Shown: one piece after another, positions 35,254 through 43,216 of the stretch
Layout of the letters: every line of letters starts with the position of its first letter
How positions within the stretch are numbered: position 1 is the stretch's first letter
Source: Actinomycetes bacterium
Lineage (GTDB): Bacteria; Actinomycetota; Actinomycetes; Propionibacteriales; Propionibacteriaceae
Assembly (NCBI GenBank): GCA_023460935.1
Contig: JAEWOI010000021.1
Span: 19,393 to 83,392, forward strand
Direction: 5' to 3'
DNA: 64,000 nt
Notes under the pieces: model-generated
What the model was told of the DNA's origin: nothing
Seen by the model: the letters and a program-made list of their open reading frames with translations, nothing else
The model's database searches: none
Translations under genes and position numbers: made by a program

Positions 35254-35868
35254 TCACACTCCGGGCACGCCGAGCGCCTGCAGACGGTGGCGAAGGTGTC
35301 CGTAGGTGTCGGTTGCGGCGAAGTGGACGGCCCGCAGCCCCGCCCTGGCCGCGCCCCGGACGTTGACGGCCAGGTCGTCGACGAAGACCGCCTCCTGCGG
35401 TGCCACCCCCAGTGCCTGGACGATGTGGCTGAAGAAGGCGGGGTCGGGCTTGGCCAGCCCCACCTCGAAGGAGTGGAACTGCTGGTCGAAGTGCCGGGCA
35501 TAGGGCAGGTTCGCCCGGATGTAGCTGCCGCGGTAGCTCTGCTGGTTGGTGGCGAGCACGGTCACCGGCCCCGCCGCCCGCACCCTGTCGACGAGGGCGA
35601 GCATGCGCTCGTCCACCTCGATCCGGTACCAGACCGCGAGCACGTCGTCTGCGCTGCAGGTGCGGCCGCGGCGGGCGAGCGCTTCAGCGATCAGTTCCCT
35701 CAGGTCGACCTGCCCGGTGAGGGTGGTGACCTCCTTGCGGAAGATCTCCGCGGGGAACCCCGGCCCGCCGAGCCTGGCGAGTTCCGCCAGCCAGCCGGGG
35801 GCCGGGTACTGCACCACACCGTCCGCGTCCAGCAGCAGGGCGCGTACCGGTGGGCTCGGCGCTGCCAC
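35254..35868 (-). CDS. HAD-superfamily hydrolase
   Basis: A 204-residue phosphatase of the HAD superfamily: motif I LLLDADGVV (nucleophile and acid Asp), motif II VLATNQQ, motif III lysine in GLAKPDPAFF and motif IV VFVDDLAVNV. It is in the YihX/epoxide-hydrolase-like subfamily with a small helical cap. GTG 35868 is the only reasonable start, 1 nt after the ilvD stop, so it is co-transcribed with ilvD. Substrate unknown. Confidence 0.87.
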   Translation of the reverse strand: MAAPSPPVRALLLDADGVVQYPAPGWLAELARLGGPGFPAEIFRKEVTTLTGQVDLRELIAEALARRGRTCSADDVLAVWYRIEVDERMLALVDRVRAAGPVTVLATNQQSYRGSYIRANLPYARHFDQQFHSFEVGLAKPDPAFFSHIVQALGVAPQEAVFVDDLAVNVRGAARAGLRAVHFAATDTYGHLRHRLQALGVPGV

Positions 35869-35869
35869 C

Positions 35870-37789
35870 TCAGCCGACGGTCGCCGGGGCCGGCTCGCCG
35901 GGTGGTGCCGGCACCACCGCAGGGGAAGCAGCCGGTTCGATGGACCGCGCCGCGCCCTTGTCCGCCGACAGCGCGAGCGACGCATACACCTTCAGGGCAG
36001 TCGAAACCTCCCGCACCCGGTTTCGCGGCCGCCAGCCGGACGCGTCCTGGCGCGCGCGGCGTCCGGCGAGGGTCGCCTCGTCGACCAGCAAAGTCACCGA
36101 ACGGTCGGGAATGGAGATCTCGATCAGGTCGCCATCCTCCACCAGGCCGATCACGCCGCCGGCGGCGGCCTCGGGGGAGACGTGGCCGATCGAGAGCCCG
36201 GAGGAGCCGCCGGAGAAGCGGCCGTCGGTGATCAGCGCGCACTGCGGTCCCAGTCCGAGACCCTTCAGGTAGGAGGTGGGGTACAGCATCTCCTGCATGC
36301 CCGGGCCACCCCTGGGGCCCTCGTACCGCACCACCACCACGTCGCCGGGCTGCACGCGCTTGCCGAGGATGGCCTCCACCGCCTCCTCCTGGGACTCGGT
36401 GACCACCGCCGTGCCGCGGAACGTCCACTGGTCGGCCGGGACCCCGGCGGTCTTGACGATGCAGCCGTCCGGGGCGAGGTTGCCGGTCAGCACGGCCAGG
36501 CCGCCGTCCGCTGTGTAGGCGTGCTCCACCGACCGGATGCAGCCGGCCTCGCTGTCGGTGTCGAGCTCTGTCCAGCGGTTGGTCGAGCTGAACGCCTCCG
36601 TCGTACGCACGCCACCCGGCGCGGCGTACCACAGGTCCATCGCCTCTGCGGAGGTCTTTCCGCCGCGTAGGTCCCAGGCGTCCAGCCACTCCGCCAGCGA
36701 GCGGGAGTGGACGGCGTGCACCGACTCGTCCAGCAGGCCGCCGCGGCGCAGCTCACCGAGGATGGCAGGCATCCCGCCGGCCCGGTGGACGTCCTCCATG
36801 TAGTACTTCGTAGTATTCGGGGCCACCTTCGCCAGGCACGGGGTCTCGCGGGAGAGCGTGTCGATGTCGGCCATGGTGAAGTCGACGCCGGCCTCCCGGG
36901 CAGCGGCCAGGATGTGCAGCACGGTGTTGGTGGAGCCGCCCATGGCGATGTCGAGCCGCATCGCGTTGGCGAACGCAGCCTTAGTCGCGATCGACCGCGG
37001 CAGCACCGACTCGTCGTCCTCGCCGTAGTAGCGGTTGGCGAGCTCCACGGCCAGGCGGCCCGCCTCGAGGAACAACTCCTTGCGGACGGCTGAGGTAGCC
37101 AGGGTGGAGCCGTTGCCCGGCAGGGACAGCCCGAGCGCCTCGGTCAGGCAGTTCATCGAGTTCGCGGTGAACATGCCCGAGCAGGAGCCGCAGGTGGGGC
37201 AGGCGTTCTCCTCGATCGCCGACAGCGCCTCGTCGCTCACCGTCGCGTCCACGGCCTTCACCATCGCGTCGATCAGGTCCAGCCGGGCGCCGTCCGGCTC
37301 GGGGCCACCCGGGACGACCTGTGCCCCCAGCACCCGGCCGGCCTCCATCGGGCCACCGGAGACGAACACCGTCGGGATGTTCAGCCGCAGCGCAGCCAGC
37401 AGCATGCCCGGAGTGATCTTGTCGCAGTTGGAGATGCACACCAGCACGTCGGCGCAGTGGGCGTTGACCATGTACTCCACCGAGTCGGCGATCAGTTCGC
37501 GGCTCGGCAGCGAGTAGAGCATGCCGCCGTGGCCCATAGCGATGCCGTCGTCCACAGCGATCGTGTTGAACTCCCGGCCCACGCCGCCGGCCTCGGCGAT
37601 CGCGCCGGCCACCAGGGCGCCCATGTTGCGCAGGTGCACGTGCCCGGGGACGAACTGGGTGAAGGAGTTGGCGATGGCGACGATCGGCTTGCCGAAGTCC
37701 GCGTCGACCATGCCGGTGGCACGCCACAGGGCGCGGGCGCCGGCCATGTTGCGGCCGTGGGTGACGGTACGGGAGCGCAGTGCTGGCAT
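35870..37789 (-). CDS. ilvD: Dihydroxy-acid dehydratase
   Basis: A 639-residue Fe-S enzyme that dehydrates 2,3-dihydroxy-isovalerate and 2,3-dihydroxy-3-methylvalerate in valine/isoleucine synthesis. The conserved cluster and active-site segments are VCISNCDKITPGM, CPTCGSCSGMFTANSMNCL and GPQCALITDGRFSGG. Length fits the long (E. coli-type, about 616) class with a 25-residue Ala/Pro-rich tail. AGGAAG precedes ATG 37789. No ilvBNC gene is adjacent. Confidence 0.96.
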   Translation of the reverse strand: MPALRSRTVTHGRNMAGARALWRATGMVDADFGKPIVAIANSFTQFVPGHVHLRNMGALVAGAIAEAGGVGREFNTIAVDDGIAMGHGGMLYSLPSRELIADSVEYMVNAHCADVLVCISNCDKITPGMLLAALRLNIPTVFVSGGPMEAGRVLGAQVVPGGPEPDGARLDLIDAMVKAVDATVSDEALSAIEENACPTCGSCSGMFTANSMNCLTEALGLSLPGNGSTLATSAVRKELFLEAGRLAVELANRYYGEDDESVLPRSIATKAAFANAMRLDIAMGGSTNTVLHILAAAREAGVDFTMADIDTLSRETPCLAKVAPNTTKYYMEDVHRAGGMPAILGELRRGGLLDESVHAVHSRSLAEWLDAWDLRGGKTSAEAMDLWYAAPGGVRTTEAFSSTNRWTELDTDSEAGCIRSVEHAYTADGGLAVLTGNLAPDGCIVKTAGVPADQWTFRGTAVVTESQEEAVEAILGKRVQPGDVVVVRYEGPRGGPGMQEMLYPTSYLKGLGLGPQCALITDGRFSGGSSGLSIGHVSPEAAAGGVIGLVEDGDLIEISIPDRSVTLLVDEATLAGRRARQDASGWRPRNRVREVSTALKVYASLALSADKGAARSIEPAASPAVVPAPPGEPAPATVG

Positions 37790-37840
37790 GGGTACTTCCT
37801 CGGGTCGTCGAACCCCGCCAGCCTAGTCCGGCCAGGGTTG

Positions 37841-37912
37841 GGCACCGGGGTGTCTCGGTGCCGCCGTGGTCCCCCGGCAGGGCGTCACCCCGGCAGGGGA
37901 TTACCCCGGGGA
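37841..37912. repeat. Hairpin and short direct repeats between ilvD and the beta-propeller gene
   Basis: GGCACCG (37841-37847) pairs with CGGTGCC (37856-37862). Next to it CCCCGGCAGGG occurs twice (about 37872 and 37888), 16 bp apart, followed by CCCCGGG. This may be a regulatory region of either divergent gene; I cannot assign it. Confidence 0.35.
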
Positions 37913-37973
37913 GTGGATTGGGGCTAGCGTGGGCCGGGTCGCATCAGCGCATGCGTGGCAACTGAGGGGTGTC

Positions 37974-39323
37974 ATGGCAGGCGAAATCGTGCGCGGGGCT
38001 GCGCGCCTCGCGCTGGCCGTCAGCGTGGCCGCGGGCGTCCTGGTCCTCGGGCCGGCGCCGGGCGCTGCCGCGGACTGGCTGGACGATGCGCGCCGGCTCC
38101 CCGGGGGTGCGGCGTCCCAGACACGGCCGGCCGGCTCCGGGAACCGCGTGGTCTACCTCGACGACACCAGGTCCGGCCCGGCGGGCGACTCCGGCGGCGC
38201 GGAGCAGCTGGCCGACGTGCGCGTGCTCGACCTCGGCACCTGGAGCAGCACCCGGCTGACCAGGCACCCGACCGCCATCGGTCGCCCGGCGATCTCGGAC
38301 GCCTTGGTCGTGTGGCCCGAGCAGGGCGGCCGGCCCGGCGCTGTGCGGCTCCGGCTGTACGACCTGGCCACCGGCGAGGGGCGCCGGCTGGCCGGCAAGG
38401 GTGGCACGGACGTGGCGATCGACGGCCACCGGGCCTGCTACGAGCGGGGGCAGCGGGTGTTCGTCCGCAACCTGCGCTCCGGCAGCGAGCGTGCCGTCTC
38501 GCCCGGCTCCAGCCGGGCCGGGGCCTGTGACATCTCGGGCCGGACCGTGGTCTGGCAGGACCACCGCAACGGCCTGGACTACGACATCTACAGCCTCGAC
38601 CTGGCCACCGGCAGGGAGACCCGCCTCACCAGCCACCCCGCCGACCAGTCGATGCCGAGGGTGAGCGGCGACGTCGTGGTCTGGCAGGACCAGCGGGGCG
38701 GCGTGCAGGGCACCGACATCTACGCCCGCAACCTGGTGACCGGGTCGGAGACCCGGCTCAGCACTGCCGGCGGCGTGCAGTGGTTCGCCGAGGTCGACGA
38801 CGACCGCGTGGTATGGATGGACGAGCGGCACGGCCACGACAACACCGAGGTCTACCTGTACGACCTGGCCAGCAGGGTGGAGACCAGGGTCACCAACTCC
38901 TCCGGCTGGAGCGGCAACCCTGCGGTGTTCGGCGACCGGATCGTCTACGAGGAGGAGGTGGCGGGCGCCCGGGACCTCTACGCGGCCGACATCACCGTGC
39001 CCGACCTCAGCGTCACCGTGCAGACCCTGGTCCCCGCCGGCACCGCGCCGGTGCTCGACGGGCGGCTGGTCGGCGCGGACGGGGGCGGTGTGGCGAACGA
39101 GGTGGTGCAGGCCGAGTACTCCGCCGACGGCGTGCACTGGTTCCCCGCCGGGACCGCTGAGACTGCGCACGACGGGCGGTTCAGCCTCACCGTGGCGACC
39201 CTCACCAGCGCGGCCCGCCTGCGGGTCTGGTTCCCCGGCAGCCCGGAGTACCCGCCGGTCGCCTCCCGGGAGGTCCCGATCACCCTGGAGCCCCTGCTGC
39301 TGCGCGGGGTGGAACTTCGCTAG
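37974..39323 (+). CDS. Secreted TolB-like beta-propeller protein
   Basis: A 449-residue protein with a signal peptide (about 1-34, cleavage near GAAADWLDD). It then has repeated propeller blades of the form ISGRTVVWQDHRNGxDYDIY / DLATGRETRLT (for example at about 190-235, 240-280 and 290-325), and a C-terminal beta-sandwich of about 100 residues (LVPAGTAPVLDGRLV). It is probably an exported or cell-surface binding protein. ATG 37974 starts just before the hydrophobic core. No enzyme motif is visible. Confidence 0.8.
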   Translation: MAGEIVRGAARLALAVSVAAGVLVLGPAPGAAADWLDDARRLPGGAASQTRPAGSGNRVVYLDDTRSGPAGDSGGAEQLADVRVLDLGTWSSTRLTRHPTAIGRPAISDALVVWPEQGGRPGAVRLRLYDLATGEGRRLAGKGGTDVAIDGHRACYERGQRVFVRNLRSGSERAVSPGSSRAGACDISGRTVVWQDHRNGLDYDIYSLDLATGRETRLTSHPADQSMPRVSGDVVVWQDQRGGVQGTDIYARNLVTGSETRLSTAGGVQWFAEVDDDRVVWMDERHGHDNTEVYLYDLASRVETRVTNSSGWSGNPAVFGDRIVYEEEVAGARDLYAADITVPDLSVTVQTLVPAGTAPVLDGRLVGADGGGVANEVVQAEYSADGVHWFPAGTAETAHDGRFSLTVATLTSAARLRVWFPGSPEYPPVASREVPITLEPLLLRGVELR

Positions 39324-39330
39324 CCGTACC

Positions 39331-40161
39331 TCAGAGCTCCACCGTGCCGGCCACCAGCGTCCGCGTGCGCCCGCCGATCCACAGCCGGTCGCCGTCGGCG
39401 TCGACGAAGACCTCGCCCCTGCGGCCCAGCTGTGAGCCCTGGGTGGCGACGTAGCTCGCGGGCACAGCGCCGTTCCCCCGGAGCCACTGTGCCGCGGCAG
39501 CCTGCAGGCTGCCGGTCACCGGGTCCTCCCAGCTCCCGACGAACCCGCGCACCTCGTAGGCGTAGCCGTCCCCGCCGAGCCCGACCACGCCGAGGTGCTC
39601 GGTCGCGCCCAGCCTGGCCAGGTCGGGGGTGAGTGCGCGCACCGCCCGGTCGTCGGCCAGTTGCACCATCCGCCAGGGTGCACCGTTGTCGCCCCACTCG
39701 TGTGCCACCCAGTCGTCCCTGCCGATGCCCAGCACGGCCTCGGCCAGCCGTACCGAGTCCTCATCCAGCGGGCCGCTGCGGCGCCGCGGAGGTGCGGCGA
39801 AGGCTGGGCGGCCGCCGTCCACCCGCACCTGCACCAGGCCGACGCCGCACTCCTGCACGACCAGGCCGGGGACGTGCGAGACGCCTCCTGCGGCCAGCCA
39901 GGCGTGCGCCGTGCCGAGGGTCGGGTGCCCGGCGAAAGGCAGTTCGTTGCCGGCGGTGAAGATGCGCACGCGGTAGTCCGCGGCCGGATCGGTGGGCGGC
40001 AGCAGGAACGTGGTCTCCGAGAGGTTCGTCCACGCCGCGAACGCCTGCATGGTGGCGTCGTCCAGCCCGGCCGCGTCGTGCACCACGGCGAGCGGGTTGC
40101 CGCGGACGGCCGGAGCGGCGTCGGGGCCGAACACGTCGACCTGGGTGAACGGCCGGGCCAT
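39331..40161 (-). CDS. PhzF-family isomerase/epimerase
   Basis: A 276-residue protein of the PhzF/DapF-like fold: TQVDVFGPDAAPAVRGNPLA at the N-terminus, catalytic Glu E49 in NLSETTF, and ELPFAGHPTLGTAHAWL. The family is broad and this member is not part of a phenazine cluster. It follows pfk on the same strand with no gap (40161/40162), so the two are probably one transcript. Confidence 0.9.
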   Translation of the reverse strand: MARPFTQVDVFGPDAAPAVRGNPLAVVHDAAGLDDATMQAFAAWTNLSETTFLLPPTDPAADYRVRIFTAGNELPFAGHPTLGTAHAWLAAGGVSHVPGLVVQECGVGLVQVRVDGGRPAFAAPPRRRSGPLDEDSVRLAEAVLGIGRDDWVAHEWGDNGAPWRMVQLADDRAVRALTPDLARLGATEHLGVVGLGGDGYAYEVRGFVGSWEDPVTGSLQAAAAQWLRGNGAVPASYVATQGSQLGRRGEVFVDADGDRLWIGGRTRTLVAGTVEL

Positions 40162-41292
40162 TCAGTCGCCCAGCCCGGTGCCGAGCTTGCGCGCGGTCTC
40201 CACCCACTCGTGGTCGGGCGGCACGAGCTTCAGCTTGCCGGCCACCTCTGCGAGCGGCACCAGCTCGGTGCCCTCGCCGCGGGCGGCGACCATGATGCCC
40301 GACTCGCCGCGGGCGAGCGCGTCGGCGGCAGCCGTGCCGAGGCGGGAGGCCAGCAGGCGGTCCGCGGCGCAGGGCGTCCCGCCACGCTGGACGTAGCCGA
40401 GGATCGACACCCGCGACTCGAGCCCGGTGGCGGCCTCCAGCTCCCGGGCGAGCTTGAAGGTGTGCTCGCGCTGGGAGTCCTCGACGTTGGCCAGGTGGGC
40501 CTTCGCCGCCCGGGCGGCCTCGGGCGTCTTCGATGCCCGCACCAGCAGTTGCGCAGCCTCGTGGTCGGCGCTGTCCTGGGTGTCGCGGGCACCCTCGGCC
40601 ACCGCCACCACGCTGAACGTGCTGCCGCGGCGCAGCCGCTCCTTGATGGTGTCGGCGACGCTCTCCACCGAGTACGGGATCTCCGGCAGCAGGATGATGT
40701 CGGCGCCGCCGGCGATCCCGGCTCCAAGGGCCAGCCAGCCCGCCCGGTGGCCCATGATCTCGGTGAGGATGATCCGGTGGTGGCTGTGCGCTGTGCTGTG
40801 CAGCCTGTCGATGGCGTCGGTGGCGATCTCCATCGCGGTGGCGAAGCCGAAGCTGGTGTCGGTGCGGGCGATGTCGTTGTCGATGGTCTTGGGCAGGGTG
40901 ATCACGTTCAGGCCGGCCTCGGCCAGGCGTAGCGCGTTCTTCGCCGTCCCGCCCCCGCCGAGCAGCACCAGCCCGGACAGCCCCTCCTTCTCGTAGTGCT
41001 CGACGACCGTGGGGCGCATGTCGCGCACCTCCCCGTCGATGACCATCTTGTGCACCTTGTCGCGGCTGGTGCCCAGGATCGTGCCGCCGACGGTGAGGAT
41101 GCCGGAGAGCGCGGCACCGTCCAGGGTCAGGTAGCGGTTCTCCACCAGGCCCCGGATGCCGTCGCGGTAGCCGATCAACTCCATGCCGTGGTGGCCGATC
41201 GCCGCCTTGCCGAAACCCCGGATCGCAGCGTTCAGGCCCGGGCTGTCGCCGCCGGCGGTGAGAATCCCGATCCGCTTCCTTGGCTGGGTCAT
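40162..41292 (-). CDS. pfkA: 6-phosphofructokinase with altered donor-site motif
   Basis: A 376-residue phosphofructokinase. Catalytic TIDND at 136-140, GILTAGGDSPGLNAAIRG at 9-26, MGHRAGWLALGAG and GYVQRGGTP are intact. The phosphoryl-donor loop usually written GGDG(S/T) is GGGGT at 112-116, so the Asp equivalent to E. coli D103 is Gly, and the residue equivalent to G124 is K135 (PKTIDND). Lys there is known from PPi-dependent and some actinobacterial ATP enzymes, but Gly at 104 argues for ATP. AAGGGG lies before ATG. The donor needs assay. Confidence 0.9.
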   Translation of the reverse strand: MTQPRKRIGILTAGGDSPGLNAAIRGFGKAAIGHHGMELIGYRDGIRGLVENRYLTLDGAALSGILTVGGTILGTSRDKVHKMVIDGEVRDMRPTVVEHYEKEGLSGLVLLGGGGTAKNALRLAEAGLNVITLPKTIDNDIARTDTSFGFATAMEIATDAIDRLHSTAHSHHRIILTEIMGHRAGWLALGAGIAGGADIILLPEIPYSVESVADTIKERLRRGSTFSVVAVAEGARDTQDSADHEAAQLLVRASKTPEAARAAKAHLANVEDSQREHTFKLARELEAATGLESRVSILGYVQRGGTPCAADRLLASRLGTAAADALARGESGIMVAARGEGTELVPLAEVAGKLKLVPPDHEWVETARKLGTGLGD

Positions 41293-41407
41293 CAGCGTCC
41301 CCTTCTTCGGCAGGGCATCAGGCTAGCCCGATCAGGGCGTGGCGGGCGATGATGGTGTGGCATGCCGGTGCTTTCCTAGGGGTGCACCCTCTGACAGGAG
41401 CTGGACG

Positions 41408-42070
41408 ATGAGCCGCCGACTACTGCTGGCCCTACTGGCCCCCGCCGCTGCACTCGCGCTCGCAGCCTGCGCCACCGTCCGGCCGGACGCGACCGGCTCT
41501 CCGGCCCCGACTCCGCCGTCGGCGGCGCCGGTCACCTCCGCGACTCCGACGCCCACCCCGTCCAGCGCCTCGCCGACCCCTTCGGCCACGCCCACCGACG
41601 ACGAGGGCGCGAGCCTGCTGCTCCGGGGTGACGGGCTGGCCAACTTCGACTTCGGGGCGAAGCAGCTGGCGGTCATGGAGCTGCTGGAGGACCAGCTCGG
41701 CGATCCCGACGAGAGCTCCCAGGGCGTGCTGTGCGAGCTGGACGACTCCAGCCCCTGGGCGCAGACCATCGTTTACGGCGGCCTGTGGGTGCAGTTCGAG
41801 GCGAAGGACGGCAAGAAGAGTTCGCCGCGCACCCTCGGGGCCTGGGGTTTCCAGCTGTCGCAGGAGTTCGCCGAGCCGCTGGAGATGGCTGACGGGGTGC
41901 CGCTCGACCTCAGCTTCAAGCAGCTCAAGGCCAGGTATCCCGAGGGCAAGCTGCGCGACATCGGCTTCGGCGACGGCACCAGGATGTTCACCCTGCCGAA
42001 CAAGATCCGCTTCATCGGGGCCAGCCGGCCCGACCTGGTCTCGGCAGGCTCGTTCAGCACCTGCGAGTGA
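41408..42070 (+). CDS. Putative lipoprotein
   Basis: A 220-residue secreted protein: signal peptide ending LALAAC with lipid-anchor C21, a Ser/Thr/Pro linker of about 45 residues and a globular domain of about 150 residues with two cysteines (VLCELDD and the terminal FSTCE). I do not recognise the family; FKQLKARYPEGKLRDIG resembles domains found in actinobacterial secreted proteins. It ends 2 bp from the convergent DUF2231 gene. Confidence 0.75.
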   Translation: MSRRLLLALLAPAAALALAACATVRPDATGSPAPTPPSAAPVTSATPTPTPSSASPTPSATPTDDEGASLLLRGDGLANFDFGAKQLAVMELLEDQLGDPDESSQGVLCELDDSSPWAQTIVYGGLWVQFEAKDGKKSSPRTLGAWGFQLSQEFAEPLEMADGVPLDLSFKQLKARYPEGKLRDIGFGDGTRMFTLPNKIRFIGASRPDLVSAGSFSTCE

Positions 42071-42072
42071 GG

Positions 42073-42513
42073 TCAGCCCTGCGGGCCCCACACCGAGGCG
42101 GAGCCGGAGTGCCCGACGAGCACGATCACCACGAGGCTGGCTGCTGCCGCGACCACGGTGAGCACGGCTGCGGTGACCAGCAGTGGACGGCTGCGGCCCC
42201 GCCCGGCCAGCACGAGCAGCACGGTGGTCACCGCCAGCGCGACCGCAGGGAACGGGGCGAGCAGCCCCCAGGTCATGTGCGTGGCCAGCGCGCCCGTGCC
42301 ACCCGTGGTGCCGCCGGCGAACGCCTCGCCGGTGATCCTGGCCCCGACCACCGCCCCGGCCGCCACCACCGAACCCAGCACCACCAGCCAGCCGAGCGCC
42401 TTGCGGGCCCGCGCGGAGACCGCGATCACCAGGGCCCCCAGCGCTGCCAGTGGCAGCAGCACCACGGCTGCGTGCACCACGAGCGGGTGGAGCGGCAGGT
42501 CGAAGAACGTCAT
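42073..42513 (-). CDS. DUF2231 membrane protein
   Basis: A 146-residue protein with four membrane helices and the family opening LPLHPLVVHAAVVLLPLAAL, plus a conserved His in the C-terminal GHSGSASVWG. DUF2231 proteins are sometimes linked to heme or electron transfer, but this is unproven. ATG 42513 (MTFFD) is chosen; a GTG at 42531 is possible. GATTGTTCAATC just upstream (42518-42529) is a palindrome that might be an operator. Confidence 0.82.
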   Translation of the reverse strand: MTFFDLPLHPLVVHAAVVLLPLAALGALVIAVSARARKALGWLVVLGSVVAAGAVVGARITGEAFAGGTTGGTGALATHMTWGLLAPFPAVALAVTTVLLVLAGRGRSRPLLVTAAVLTVVAAAASLVVIVLVGHSGSASVWGPQG

Positions 42514-42543
42514 GGTTGATTGTTCAATCACGCGTTGGGGATT

Positions 42544-43161
42544 TCAAGGGCGCAGGCTGAGTTCCAGCTGTGAGCCCGCGTCGCGGAAACCGACGCCGCG
42601 CAGGTAGTTGCGCAGGGCTGGATTGGCCCGCTCCACCGCCAGCCGGTCGTAGCCGGCGTCGGTGAACACCCGCGCCCCGGGGCCGTACAGCCACTGCCCG
42701 ATGCGGGAGTCGCGGTAGGCGTGCATCACGTAGTCCAGCCGCAGCCGCAGCGTCCGGCCGTCCGGGGCGCCGACGAGGGCTCCGGCCGGGAGCCCGTCCC
42801 TGGTCAGCAGCAGGGCAAAGTCGTCGGACGCCGGAGCGGTGAAGTCGGGGTGGAAGCTGCGGATGTCCGCCTCGTGGGAGCGCAGGAAGTCGAGCAGGAA
42901 GGGGGCGTCCGGTGCGATCGGCACGGCACCCAGGTCGCGGTTGGGTGCGAACTCCTTGCGCAGGAACCACACGTTCAGGGCGGCGACGGCAGTGTTGGTG
43001 AGGATGATCGGGATCGAGGGCAGCAGCAGGCCGTAGGCGACGAAGACCAGGGAGCCCACCAGCGACACGATCCGCAGTCGTACCACCGAGGTCATCGCCA
43101 GTGAGGCGACCACCAGTGCAGATGCCAGGTAGCCGATCAGTTCGACAGCAGAGAAGCCCAC
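42544..43161 (-). CDS. YgjV-like membrane protein with C-terminal acetyltransferase-like domain
   Basis: A 205-residue protein: residues 1-65 form about three membrane helices (VELIGYLASALVVASLAMTS, RIVSLVGSLVFVAYGLLLP), and residues 85-205 look like a GNAT-type fold (LRLDYVMHAYRDSRIGQWL, the position of the CoA loop). The combination occurs as one conserved family in other bacteria, as far as I recall. GTG 43161 has a TACGCT hexamer 7 nt upstream. Substrate unknown. Confidence 0.72.
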   Translation of the reverse strand: MGFSAVELIGYLASALVVASLAMTSVVRLRIVSLVGSLVFVAYGLLLPSIPIILTNTAVAALNVWFLRKEFAPNRDLGAVPIAPDAPFLLDFLRSHEADIRSFHPDFTAPASDDFALLLTRDGLPAGALVGAPDGRTLRLRLDYVMHAYRDSRIGQWLYGPGARVFTDAGYDRLAVERANPALRNYLRGVGFRDAGSQLELSLRP

Positions 43162-43216
43162 GGGCGCCAGCGTAGGGCGCAGCCTGCCTCCGGGGCACCG
43201 TGGAAGGATGGGCGCC

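Noticed and set aside
40162..41292. Propionibacterium-type PPi-phosphofructokinase
   Set aside because: That enzyme has a GGDDT donor motif and a different C-terminal half; this protein has a short PfkA-like layout.
42544..43161. Novel fusion of a YgjV-like membrane part with an acetyltransferase-like domain
   Set aside because: I believe the two-part layout is a widespread single family, so it is described as a feature but not claimed as new.
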